In this document: positions 1 to 9,708 of the stretch, piece by piece
How the letters are laid out: each line of letters opens with the position of its first letter
How positions within the stretch are numbered: position 1 is the stretch's first letter
Assembly (NCBI GenBank): GCA_035079385.1
Contig: JAVHKY010000023.1
Span: 8,345,501-8,409,500 of the forward strand
Source of the DNA: Aspidiotus rigidus
Taxonomy: Eukaryota; Arthropoda; Insecta; Hemiptera; Diaspididae
DNA: 64,000 bases
Direction of reading: 5' to 3'
Made by a program: the position numbers and the translations under genes
The notes under the pieces: generated by a model
The model's database searches: none
What the model was told of the DNA's origin: nothing
Seen by the model: the letters and a program-made list of their open reading frames with translations, nothing else

Positions 1-2285
1 TTAAGGCGCCCTAGTGCTCTCAGCTATGGTCGAAATTGAAGTTCTCGAAAATTTACCGCCATTTTTGGAGAGAATAAAAGCGGGTGCATGTGGCTTCTAA
101 GGCGACTCCTCATTTGCTACTCTTGTGTCCAAACTGCTTTGTAAGAAGGTGTATTTTCTGTTTAACACTTTGTGGACCCATGTTTTTTGTAGTTATGGCA
201 CATTGGAGCATTTATGATTTAATTAAGTGTACTTCTTGATATCACAAACATTACAAACAATTGAATATTACGGTGAATTTTCAATTGCTTCGCGACCCAC
301 ATGCAAGAAACTCTGGGTCGCGACCCACAGTTTGAAAGAATCTGCAAAGTATTTTCATGATCCTTCGGTTTGGTAGAGTGCATACCACATTGTAGTACAC
401 AGGTAAACCGCACATAAGACTGGTACCCAAACTGAAATTTCAAATACATCGGTGAACGAAAATTTATACAATTCCATGATGCGCCAGATTTCCTAATTTG
501 CTGCCAACAAATATTGTGATACGTGTTTGAGATGATTATCCTGAGAGTGATTTTAGCTCCCTGGCCAGCACTTGCGAACTGAAAACGGAACTTCGCGTTA
601 TCCCTCATTTGAATTATTACCTCCAGTATTCTAAATCGACCTTATCTGGCCCTGCCAGTAATTTTTTTTTTCTCCAGCTTCGAAAATCTAGATAATCGTA
701 TCTCGCCTCCATCGAAAAACTTTTGGACTGTTATAATTCATTTTGCCTACTGATTGCACAATATCCTTATATCAACAATGAGCGAGAGAGATAGGGCGAG
801 GTGGTAGGTTGTCGCGTTTGTACGCAGCATGATGTATGTAGCAAACTCCCGTGGCTTGCACGTTAATCAAGCTGACGACGTTGGTGCGTTGCGTCGTTTA
901 TGGGCAACGCACGCGAAAAAAGTTTTCACGCTGCAAGGGATAAACACAGTGTAGAAATGCAAACTGCATTTCGCGGGTTATGTGCGTATGCTGAAAGAAA
1001 TGCGATGCCTTCTGTGTTGTAAGCCTCGAAAGTTTTCGATCGATATTTTCTTCACGAAGTGTGTTTCATGAGTCACCATTAAATCGTACCGTAGTACAAC
1101 GAGTGCTTGGTGAATGCGGACGAGAACTAGTGTACTGGAAGAGCGACGTACTTTCGCTTTCATTCGACATGTTTTTCTCACTGGAAAAAATCATGTTACG
1201 CGTTTTCTTTTTTTCTTTCTTTTGTTCCTTCCTTTTTTTTTTCTCCTTTCCTCGCCAGAGTGTATTTAAGCTCTTATCGATTATTTCGAAAATGTCGATT
1301 TTATTTTAATATTTTTCGTCCAAAATAAACGGAGCTTTATATTGTCGCTTTACTTTGTGCAAATGTCATAAAAAGGACAAGTTTTCAACTTACTTTGACC
1401 TACTCGAGTTTTTCGACTTCGCACTTGAATAGTTTTTTTTTACTAAATTTCTGGAAGAGTAAGTCGTGCTCAATGACTAGAATACTTCATTCTCTGGCGT
1501 GATAGTTGGGTAGTTCGTAGTTGTAATGTGCGTAGTAACGGTGTTAGTTAGGCTAGGTTATGCGATATCTCACTCTCCCTTCGAGCTACGGAAAGCACTA
1601 TGCGAGTATGGTACGTTTCTGTCTCTTCAGCTGCATCTTCCGATTTCCACTTGAACGCCCTGCAAATGTACGCGTTTTCCATCATTATTCCTCGTGCGCG
1701 TATTTTCTTCCGATAACTCTTTATTAAATTATATAGAAAGTAAGTTTTTTAGTGGGAAAATAAATCCAGACAGCCTTCTGACAAACTCGCGCTGTTACAT
1801 GTCTCCGCGAATCAACCTTGAAAGCGCCTCTCCTCCTACAACGTTGTTTATTGCCACAAAACTTACTGTCGATTGTCACGAAGCCCATAAATTTAAGACA
1901 TCTGGTGATACTAAACAAATAAAATTTCAGTACTCATTCACACTTGTGGAAATGACACAAATTTATGGATCCTGCGCGATTGATTATGGAGCCAAGTGAC
2001 TTTCTAGTGATTGCAAACTTTACATAAGAATCACCTTCTCGTCCAGTTTCCATAAATGGCCACTTGCAGCACGCGCGCTGGGTATTTCCCATTTTCAGTC
2101 ATTGGATTTGCGTGGGGTGTCCATTTTTTCGTGACCTTGGCGTAGGCTTGGGCTAGAGTGAAACTCCAGCGTTTCCTTCATCCAAGCTAGAAATATACAC
2201 CAACTTGGGGATCATTAGAGTGACTAGTCTAGCCTAGTGTGAGGCTATGATAGGAGGTTTCTGCCCATTCATGGATATATGTTAC
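1..2285. other. anonymous AT-rich DNA, no gene seen
   Basis: No frame here shows a protein signature I recognise; the longest open frame is about 129 codons on the minus strand near 219-608 and has low-complexity, non-conserved composition. The stretch holds pyrimidine-rich tracts (about 1201-1250) and a perfect short palindrome, GGGTCGCGACCC, near 330. It reads as intergenic or intronic sequence with very old repeat debris. Confidence 0.5.
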
Positions 2286-3610
2286 AGTTAAAACCCGAAA
2301 TCAGTAAATTCTAAAATTCACTAGTCAAAACTAGTTGCCACAAATGACTTTAGTCAGAACTAGTTTTGACTAGTTAATTCTAGAATAAAAAAATTGTTTG
2401 AATTCATCAGTAAATTCTAGTTATAACTGAAATGAATTGAAATTGTTCGAGTTCAAAAGGTGATGGTATTTCCAGACATACTTCGGCCAAATTGATAGAT
2501 ATTTGGTAGTTCTGCTCAACTTTGAGGATAAGTAGCTCACACTGGAATAAAATATACGAAAAAGTTCTAATTTTTCTTCCTTAATTCACATATTAAACCA
2601 TACATCATACGAATTCGTCGGTCTATAAACGTTACAAGAGCAAATCTAACAGTGACTAATTGACGCACATACCATTCAAGTACAAACAAGCTTTGTGAAA
2701 AATAAAAATTCAAGGGTGTTGGAGGCTGGAGGTATTTTGTCTCTGGAAGTACCTTGCCTCCGCCTCCAATGAGGCGAAGATGGTGAGGATTTAAACCAAG
2801 ATGTTCGAGGCTGGAGCATTTTGCCTCCGGAGGTACCTTGCTTCCACCTAGAGGCTTGGAGGTGCTTCCAAAGATCCTTTAGAAGGCACTTTTTTCAACA
2901 GTATTCTATTCCTCGAACCCTCGTTCAGCACTTTGATGCTAGCGCTGCTCGGTTCGAAGAAAAGCCAAAGTTTTAAATACCCCTTGTGAGTATCATCTGT
3001 CATCTGGCAACACTGGTAAGCCAATATGCTACAACTGGTCACACTGATCAACGTTACAAGTGCCTTCGGAGGCGTCTCCAAAGACGTCTTCGGTTTCTTC
3101 GACAGTGCCTCCGGAGGCATTTTCTCCAATCTCAGTAATTGCGCTGGAGGCATTTTGAGGTACTTCCAGAGACATACTTTGGAGGTCAGAAGACGCCTCC
3201 AAACGTGTCCACTGGAGGCAACCGGAGTCGGAGAGTCATTTTCTGTATTCGTTCCGGAGGCCTCTAAAAACATATGCCTCCAACACCCTTGATAAAAATG
3301 CAATTACATTTGTACTAGGGAAGAAATTCATTTTACTGATTGGATTCACCCTTCTTGTTTTCACTAGTTAAAACTAGTGTTCCCCGACAATCATAATTTC
3401 TTCTCTATTTCACTTCTTTACTAGTCAATTCTAGTTTTCACTAGTAAAAACTAGTTTTACCTGAAATTATTTAAGTTAAAACTAGCTCCAACGCTGAGGG
3501 TCACGGTAAATTCTAGAGTTAACTAGTCGAAACTAGTTCTGACTAAAGTCATTTGTGGCAACTAGTTTTGACTAGTGAATTTTAGAATTTACTGATTTCG
3601 GGTTTTAACT
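2286..3610. mobile_element. 1.3 kb non-autonomous DNA element with ~95-bp terminal inverted repeats, rich in ACTAGT
   Basis: The first ~95 bases reappear almost perfectly as the reverse complement at 3514-3610: both arms start AGTTAAAACCCGAAATCAG and contain the block TTGCCACAAATGACTTTAGT. Between and inside the arms the palindromic word ACTAGT and its half site TAGTTTTGACTAG recur many times. There is no transposase frame, so it is a MITE or foldback-type element. Flanks are ...GTTAC and TAAGG..., so no clear target duplication identifies the superfamily. A second element (2711-3292) is nested inside. The inverted structure is directly visible; mobility is an inference from similarity to known TIR elements. 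Confidence 0.8.
2711..3292. mobile_element. nested hAT-like non-autonomous element rich in GCCTCC / CCTCCGGAGG
   Basis: The ends form a 16-bp perfect inverted repeat, CAAGGGTGTTGGAGGC at 2711-2726 and its complement at 3276-3291. The CA(A/G)GGGTG start is typical of hAT-family termini. If the right end is taken one base further (3292), flanking octamers are TAAAAATT and TAAAAATG, a 7/8 match to an 8-bp duplication as expected for hAT, although the AT-rich target makes chance agreement possible. The interior carries many GCCTCC, GGAGGC and CCTCCGGAGG words, which resemble the subterminal repeats bound by hAT transposases. Open frames across it on both strands are by-products of this repeat and not genes. 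Confidence 0.6.
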
Positions 3611-4273
3611 TAAGGATTCCGCCACCGCTGCCTACTTTAACAACATTCAAGATCGACGGCTCGATAATCTCTTATTAAGAGTTCGAAGAAACGAGAAATG
3701 GAGATCGAGTGAGCGAAGCGTAAGAACGTTTGGAGTTCTTGTTGAAGAAGTGACCCGAAGGACAGAATTGAAACTAGTTTACGAGGATAATAAATTGATT
3801 TTATACGGTGATCAATGTTGTGGTGCATCATAGTAAACAAGATAGAAACTTGGGATTTTGCGAGCGACCGCAATTTCACACGTCAAAGTGAGCGCCACTC
3901 GGGGCACCAACTCACGGAGCGATTTGGCCGGCAATCGTCTTTGTGTTCACCGCGATCACGCGACTGCGATCTACGGGGTACTTTCTCAGGTCACTTCTGT
4001 TTCCTGTCAATAAACTTTCTCTTTGTTCATCTCACCTTTTTTCATCCGATACGTATTTTACGCCATTTCTTTCTTTTCTCTTGGAGAGGAGAAGGCAACC
4101 ATCTTATGCACTTTAAAACACGTACCAAAAATTTGAAGGTACAGATTTGTGTACAGTGAATCGGGACACACAATTTACGGTCATTCATTATGTCAGAAAA
4201 TCAAAAATCCGAATTATTGCAGAATTAAATACATTGCTGAGAATCCTGTGGATTAAACAATCATCTTATAGCA
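3611..4273. other. anonymous DNA, no gene seen
   Basis: Moderately CpG-containing unique sequence with no recognisable frame or repeat. It separates the ACTAGT-rich element from the first Penelope-like remnant. Confidence 0.45.
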
Positions 4274-4724
4274 TTAAGTTTTGGTAAAGCCTTCGTGTCG
4301 AATAATTTCTTTTATGACAATGCGTTTGAAGTAGGAATTTAATTTAGCTGATCTCTCTTTGTAAGAATGGCCGTTATTGATTAAATCCAAAGCTAAACTG
4401 TCACAAAGTAACTGCCGTAAGTAAGAGAGTTTAATCTGTTTACCACTTGTTTTTGTAGAGAGATCCCGAGAGCGGGAGGTACTGAGGTCCAGAGCGTTTT
4501 TTGCATATATTTGCGCCGAATCATAGGAGATGATAGGAGTTGAAGATGTCGTTTTCAAACTTGTAGAATACGAAGACCTCAGAAATGAGTGAGCCCAAGG
4601 CGAAGCAATGGCCGTCGGCCTTTTTCGTCCGGGAACTCTGAAAACTGGAACCAGCAGCAATTGAGTTATTCAGAGAACTTTTTAGGCTCTTCATTTGAAA
4701 CATTGGTACTAAAAGTTCACCCAC
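4274..4724 (-). pseudogene. collapsed Penelope-like element: reverse transcriptase and GIY-YIG endonuclease scraps
   Basis: Two short minus-strand frames carry pieces of the same retroelement protein. In the frame starting at 4724 the run GSLISEVFVFYKFENDIF matches the conserved reverse transcriptase block after the G-S-P-L motif; the element at 40.6 kb has GSLVSEIFMSRFEVDLF at the same place. In the frame starting at 4660 the C-terminus, GHSYKERSAKLNSYFKR, matches the tail of the GIY-YIG domain, which reads GHSFKEGSA and NSYFKR in the 40.6 kb copy. The polymerase palm, thumb and connector between these blocks are missing, so about 1 kb of coding sequence has been deleted and the two parts are out of frame. 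It is non-functional. The assignment rests on comparison with the two other copies in this window. Confidence 0.65.
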
Positions 4725-5884
4725 AGCTTGGAGCGTAACAGAAACAGGCCAGTCACATCAAATGAAACTAAACTAGATCCTGGACAGACCGTCGTAACCT
4801 TCTTGGTGATTAATCTATGTGTAGAATTTGTTAGTTATAGTTTTCTCCTGTTCCGAAATACCCTTTTTTGATTTTCTGGTACAGATTTGCTTGGATCTGC
4901 CCCAGTATACAGTCGAACATAACATCTTTTGGCTTTTCTTAGGAAGAAATTTTTTTGATATAACTCTTCTCAATTTCAACATACTACTGAAGTTTTCTTC
5001 AGAATTTTTGTAGCCAAATTAATATTCGATAGAGGAGACAAGGACAACGTACTTGCCAACGCAATTGAGATCGAAACTCCAATATTCTTCTAATAAAAGG
5101 ATGAAAATGTCTGTGAAAACTTATGTAAGAAAATAAGAGCGGATTCTCATCGATATTCCGTTTTCTGACTATGGGACTACGGTCTACGTATATCTATGAA
5201 AAAAAAAAATTACGTTGTTCTCCGATAAGGTTTTTCTGAAATTTTTTCTTATCAATTACCTATTTTTTTCTCTCTCCTTTTTTACATAAAATTTCTCATT
5301 CTCGAAAGGTTTCTAGAAAAGTAACTCGGCTATGATGCGAAAATGACTGTTACATTCTGACTTGGTCGACGATAAAATTTTTTAAATTTACCCATCAATT
5401 TTTTTATAATTTCATACTTCGTGGATTTACGATAATCGGCTTACTTGATCGATTCCACAAACTTTTAAATAACACTGCGCCACAATTGGGAATTTATTTG
5501 AAAATCAATGAAATTTGATACCTTCGGATTCTCGACAGAACTCCGCAAGTCCTTTTTATGTCTATTTGGAGCTAAGCATATATTGTTGGAAAAAATGTGA
5601 CTAGTTCTTTCGAGTGGTAATGTTCACCTAGTCAAAAGATCATTGCTGAGAAGAAAAGATAACCAATTCCCATTTTCTTTTTTTTCGGCTGGTAGAATTC
5701 CCTCACAGACTGCTCGATTGGCGAGCCACTTGACAGGCCAAATTCCTCAAGTCCAGCTACAAATTTTCACCAAGTCCTCAACGAGGGTGCTTTGACAATT
5801 CACCAAGTCTGTGCATTCAGTTTCATAACTCACCAAGTCTAGACTAAAAAATTGTAAAGCCACCAGTTTCGCATTATTTTAATG
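4725..5884. other. anonymous AT-rich DNA, no gene seen
   Basis: AT-rich sequence with A and T homopolymers (for example 5199-5207) and no convincing frame, RNA gene or long repeat. Confidence 0.45.
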
Positions 5885-6277
5885 CATATAACGATAATTT
5901 TTTATGCGATCCAAGAAATGAAATTTCTGGCTGGAAAAAAACATACTTTCTTGGATTCAAGTGTAAATTGTATGTTTCCAGTCTTGTGGAAAGTGCTTCC
6001 GAGTTTGCTAAACAAGTTTTTTCTTTGTCTCTCCATGCATCACTAGATCATAAAAATAGCTTGTAACACTTTCTAAACCTTGTAAAATCTGGACCTTGAT
6101 TCGATTGAACGCACATGGTGCTGTTTTGATACCAAATGAGAGACGATTCATCAAGTATGGACCACGATGGGTTGAAATAGTTTGAATCCTCCTACTTTCA
6201 TTATTGACAAGCAGATGTAAGAACGCCCTGAATAGGTCGAAACGACAAAACAAAAGAGATTGACGCAATTCATTCAA
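5885..6277 (-). pseudogene. Ty3/Gypsy-type retrotransposon reverse transcriptase fragment
   Basis: Read on the minus strand from 6277, the translation follows the Ty3/Gypsy reverse transcriptase core in order: a D-L-x-x-A-F-L-H-L segment (motif A region), THRGPYLMNRLSFGIKTAP (the R-L-P-F-G-x-x-x-A-P block of motif B), QILQG, then YFYDLVMHG where a Y-x-D-D-I catalytic box is expected. The second catalytic aspartate box is altered (Y-D-L in place of D-D-I), so the active site is lost. After a frame change near 6000 the homology continues with LHLNPRKYVFFQPEISFLG, which corresponds to the family's L-N-x-x-K-C-x-F-F-x-x-E-V-x-F-L-G segment. Protease, RNase H, integrase and LTRs are not seen. It is a small internal relic next to the 3' end of the 6.3-9.2 kb Penelope-like element. 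Confidence 0.85.
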
Positions 6278-6321
6278 TACTTATTGAAAAAGTTTTTCAA
6301 ATGTACAATTCTACTTTATTA

Positions 6322-6376
6322 GTTGCTTTTACAAGAGTACTTTCGGGTGTTATCCCATCATCAGTTATATCGCAAC
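6322..6376 (-). ncRNA. hammerhead-ribozyme-like motif of a Penelope-like element (degenerate)
   Basis: On the minus strand, 6364-6340 reads CTGATGA, a GGG/CCC stem with an ATAACA loop, then GAAAG. This is the conserved hammerhead core CUGAUGA, helix II, GAAA. Outer arms GTTGC (6376-6372) and GCAAC (6326-6322) are complementary and could form helix I, with an internal loop. I could not fold a convincing helix III and cleavage triplet after GAAA, so activity is doubtful. Hammerhead motifs in Penelope-like terminal repeats are established; this copy looks like a decayed example. Confidence 0.45.
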
Positions 6377-6401
6377 TGGAGAACAGGGCCTTAAACATGA
6401 G

Positions 6402-6583
6402 TTTTTATAGTATAATACTGTGATCTTATTGGCTGTAACAATGCTGTGTTGTGATTGATTCACTCTGAAACTCATTCTTACAATAATAATTATGCCTAAA
6501 ACATACTGCTTAGTGATTGGTTTACTCCATTGGGCTAAATACTGCATTTCTATTGGCTACGCGGTTTCCTACCATTTTATTGG
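6402..6583 (-). promoter_or_regulatory. CCAAT-box cluster and TATA box in the Penelope-like element tail
   Basis: Reading the minus strand, CCAAT occurs at 6583-6579, 6556-6552, 6533-6529, 6520-6516 and 6432-6428, followed by TATAAAAA at 6409-6402. A start site 25-30 bases after this TATA box would fall near 6375, at the first base of the hammerhead-like motif (6376-6322). Penelope-like elements are known to carry internal promoters in terminal repeats ('pLTRs') next to hammerhead motifs, so the order fits. Promoter activity is inferred from motifs only. Confidence 0.5.
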
Positions 6584-6650
6584 TTGGTTCTTGCTCTCCG
6601 GTATAAGTGTAAGGTCCAAATAGTCGATGGTCTCATTGCTTTTTTCTACT

Positions 6651-6664
6651 GTGAATTTGATGCT
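6651..6664. repeat. left copy of 14-bp target-site-like duplication
   Basis: GTGAATTTGATGCT, identical to 8278-8291. Both copies translate on the minus strand as part of the S-I-K-F-T block of the reverse transcriptase, which ties the duplication to an insertion into that gene. Confidence 0.8.
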
Positions 6665-6779
6665 ATACGAGAGGATGTGCGAGAGGATGTGCGAAGTACT
6701 AATTGAAAGTCTCCTTGTGTCTTATCAATTTGTTTCGTTCGCCGTATGCCATACTCGGAGTAAGAGGCAAATAAGAGTG

Positions 6780-8277
6780 ATGCTGCGGGACTTTGAAATA
6801 TTTTTGTACTTCTTGGACTTGTAAAATTCTTCATTTTCAAGTCTTGGACTTTGAAATATTTTCATAAGTGGACTTGTAAAATTTTTCATTTTCAATTCTT
6901 GAAGTTGGAAATATTTTCAAGTGTTGGACTTGGAATTAGTCTCTAATTGTGGGACTTTCAAATATTTTCATGAGTGGACTTGTAAAATTTTTCATTTCCA
7001 ATTCTTGGACTTGGAAATATTTTCAACTGTTGTACTTGGAATTATTTTCAAATTGTGGGACTTTGAAATATTTTCATAAGTGGACTTGTATAATTTTCCA
7101 TTTTCAATTCTTGGACTTGGAAATGTTTTCAACTGTTGGACTTGGAATTATTTTCAAATTGTGGGACTTTGAAATATTTTCAATTGTTGTACTTTGAAAT
7201 ATTTTCATAAGTGGACTTGTAAAATTTTTCATTTTCAATTCTTGGACTTGGAAATATTTTGAACTGTTGTACTTGGAATTATTTTCAAATTGTGGGACTT
7301 TGAAATATTTTCGAATTATTTTCCAAGTGTTGGACTTCGAAATATTTTCAATTATTGGACTTAGAATTATTTTCGAATTGTTGCACTTCAAAATATTTTC
7401 AATTGTTGGATTTTAAAATATTTTCATAAGTGGACTTGTAAAATTTTTCATTTTCAATTCTGGGACTTAGGAATATTTTGAACTGTTTTACTTGGAATTA
7501 TTTTCAAATTGTGGGACTTTGAAATATTTTCAATTATTGGACTTGGAATTATTTTCCAATTGTTGCACTTCAAAATATTTTCAATTGTTGGACTTTAAAA
7601 TATTTTCAATTATTGGACTTGGAATTATTTTCCAATTGTTGCACTTCAAAATATTTTCAATTGTTGGACTTTCAAATATTTTCATAAGTGTACTTGTAAA
7701 ATTTTTCATTTTCAATTCTTAAACTTGGAAATATTTTGAACTGTTTTACTTGGAATTATTTTCCAATTGTTAGACTTTGAAATATTTTCAATTGTTGGAC
7801 TTGGAATTATTTTCATAAGTGGACTTGTAAAATTTTCCAGTTTTAATTCTTTTTTTTTTTTTTTTACAAGCACTAGAGCTGCACGAGGGCTATTGGCTCG
7901 TCGTTACAAAAGTTATGAAAGTTGAAGTTGGAAATATTTTCAAGTGTTGGACTTGGAATTATTTTCTAACTGTGGGACTTTCAAATATTTTCATGAGTAA
8001 CTTGTAAAGTTTTTCATTTTCAATTTTTGGACTTGGAAATATTTTCAACTGTTGGACTTGGAATTATTTTCAAATTGTGGGACTTCGAAATATTTTCAAC
8101 TGTTGGACTTAGAATTATTTTCGAATTGTTGGACTTGGAATTATTTTCCAATTGTTTGCACTTCAAAATATTTTCAATTGTTGTACTTTGAAATATTTTC
8201 AATTTTTAGACTTGTAATTATTTTCCAATTGTTGGACTTCAAAATATTTTCAATTGTTAGACTTTGAAATATTTTCA
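6780..8277. repeat. A/T-rich minisatellite: ~25-bp subunits in a ~107-bp higher-order unit
   Basis: Subunits of the type GGACTTGGAAATATTTTCAA and GGACTTGGAATTATTTTCAA repeat throughout. Every fourth or so subunit is a variant containing GGACTTGTAAAATTTTTCAT. These variants sit at about 6868, 6974 and 7081, a spacing of 106-107 bp, then become irregular (7210, 7431, 7690, 7818). The open frames across this array (for example 7492-7722 and 8052-8267) are repeat artefacts with repeated N-Y-F-Q-L-L type peptides, and are not genes. Confidence 0.9.
7850..7920. mobile_element. short poly(T)-headed insertion inside the minisatellite
   Basis: A 16-base T run (7850-7865) is followed by about 50 bp unlike the array (ACAAGCACTAGAGCTGCACG and onward), after which the repeat resumes near 7921. 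In reverse orientation this is a short unique tail ending in poly(A), as left by 5'-truncated LINE or SINE insertions. No target duplication was resolved because the surrounding repeat is ambiguous. Confidence 0.45.
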
Positions 8278-8291
8278 GTGAATTTGATGCT
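8278..8291. repeat. right copy of 14-bp target-site-like duplication
   Basis: GTGAATTTGATGCT, identical to 6651-6664, at the other boundary of the minisatellite-bearing insertion. Confidence 0.8.
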
Positions 8292-9185
8292 CTCATACGT
8301 CGCGTTCATTTCCAAAAGGAATAGGTCTACCTGTCCATCAGTGCCTGACCACACAATTAGGATATCACCTACATATCTGGCTCAGTGTTTGATCAAGTTT
8401 CTGAACTTGCTGCCCTTCAATATCTCGTTTTCCATATCATTCATGAATATCTCCGCCAGTGTTGGTGACAATGGTGATCCCTTCGCAAGTTCCCTTGTCC
8501 CCTTTCCTGACTGTAGAACCTGTTATTGAAGCGGCAGTAGTTCTGGCTCACGATGTCGGCGTACTTTGGCCCATCGGAATTCCCATGATATCACTTGTTT
8601 TTGTGCAGAGTGACAAGTTCCTCCTTCGGTGTGGTACCATACATGTTTGCCACATCAAAGGATATCAGCTTGTCGTTACTCTTGATTTCCAACTTGTCCA
8701 GTTGCTCAATCAGCTCTCTGTTGTTTCTGATGCTTCGTCTGGGTGCAACCTGTTAGTTTTCTTTCAAGAATGTGGCTACGATCTTCGCTATCTTGTAGCA
8801 TGGTGATTGAATGCTGTTGACCAGGGGTCTCATCGGACAGTTCGCTTTATGGAGTTTTACCACCCCCTTGAGTTTTGGTGCAACCGGGTTCATCTCAAGC
8901 GTCCTTCCTTGCCGGGTACATTGTTCCGTTTCAACGCAACTTTCAGGTCATCTTGGTATTTCTGTTTTGGGTCCTTTGTCAGCTGTTGGTATCCATTCAC
9001 TGCCGCGGTGTAGTCCTCCGTCTGGTTACCACTACCGTGTGGCCTTTGTCCGCCTTTGTCAAAATCAGGTTGTTCTGTCGGATCTTCTTTTGTAGATTTG
9101 TGACCTTCCTCTGCATTACTTGCGTTCTGTCATTGGTTTGATGTCCTACAGCACTTTCCGAATTTTGGTCCGGGTTTCTGGTCTA

Positions 9186-9677
9186 ATAAGAAATTTTCTT
9201 CAACACAGATTATTGAAAATTATGACTTTGAGGTGGATGAATTTTCTCGTTAAAAAATATTTTTGCCTGCTCGGCAAACTGTAAATTAGCACTGTACTGA
9301 GTTTAACCATGTGCACACGCGGAGAATCATTTCTACTTGTTAAAGTCGACTGGAAATTTCGTCATTTTTTCATGTACCTAAAAAGAGAATCGAATTAAGA
9401 AACTTATCATTGCGACCAATTAGGTCCAAATCGTTGAGCCAAATATTTGATATGTTTTGAGTTACGTCGTACTGTTTCATTCAGTTCTTATATATTGTAT
9501 CAGACTAAGGTTATTACGGCATTGAATCTTACGATGCATATTACAAGAATATCTCATTCTCGAGATCTGTAACTCCAAGTCGTAACTCGAATATCGTACG
9601 ATTTTTATCACCACCACGCGTTTTCCGTTAATCATTTTATCTACACAAGGCTTTATTTACTTAGGATTTGTCGTTTC

Positions 9678-9708
<31 letters not shown>

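Larger units (their letters stand above)
6665..8277. mobile_element. 1.6 kb minisatellite-bearing insertion inside the Penelope-like reverse transcriptase
   Basis: The segment lies between two exact copies of GTGAATTTGATGCT (6651-6664 and 8278-8291). Removing it together with one repeat copy restores continuous reading of the host frame across the junction. The insertion starts with ~115 bp of non-repetitive sequence, which includes a 12-bp tandem duplication GCGAGAGGATGT near 6668-6693. The rest is tandem repeat. No coding frame, poly(A) tail or terminal inverted repeat is evident. A 14-bp duplication is longer than those of most DNA transposons and suggests target-primed retroposition, but the type of element is unknown. 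Confidence 0.7.
6280..9185 (-). mobile_element. Penelope-like retroelement, minus strand, decayed and interrupted
   Basis: The element runs right to left. It comprises a broken reverse transcriptase (about 9185 to 8278, then 6664 to about 6590), a 1.6 kb satellite-bearing insertion splitting that frame (6665-8277), and a 3' non-coding tail (about 6590-6280) with promoter-like and hammerhead-like motifs. The GIY-YIG endonuclease and the reverse transcriptase C-terminus are absent: the frame passes from the L-D-L-T-L block straight into the tail, which implies an internal deletion. The 5' limit near 9185 and the 3' limit near 6280 are estimates, because no flanking duplication was found. Confidence 0.75.
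6590..9185 (-). pseudogene. Penelope-like reverse transcriptase, multiply broken, split by an insertion
   Basis: On the minus strand the Penelope family blocks appear in order. Near 9060 is NLILTKADKGHTVVV (family signature K-A-D-K-G-x-x-x-V-V), then EDYTAAVNGYQQL. Near 8850 are PKLKGVVKLHK and CPMRPLVNSI (family P-K-x-x-G-x-x-K-x-H-K and R-P-I-V). Near 8650 is LISFDVANMYG (motif A), near 8480 GSPLSPTLAEIFMNDMENEI, and near 8370 RYVGDILIVW where Y-V-D-D-I is expected, so the first catalytic aspartate of that box is replaced by glycine. ATYESIKF abuts the insertion at 8278; across it, at 6664, the frame resumes with SIKFTVEKSNETIDYLDLTL. Stop codons and frameshifts occur throughout. The sequence type differs from the copies at 40.6 and 60.4 kb, so it is a separate subfamily. 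Confidence 0.85.

Noticed and set aside
289..345. GGGTCGCGACCC palindrome and TCGCGACCCAC direct repeat, reminiscent of some hAT interiors
   Set aside because: No terminal repeats or transposase motifs nearby; a short palindrome alone is not evidence.
7492..8267. Frames with repeated N-Y-F-Q-L-L-type peptides
   Set aside because: Translations of the A/T-rich minisatellite, not proteins.
6780..8280. Possible CRISPR-like direct repeat array
   Set aside because: The units are contiguous tandem repeats with no unique spacers, and the genome is eukaryotic.
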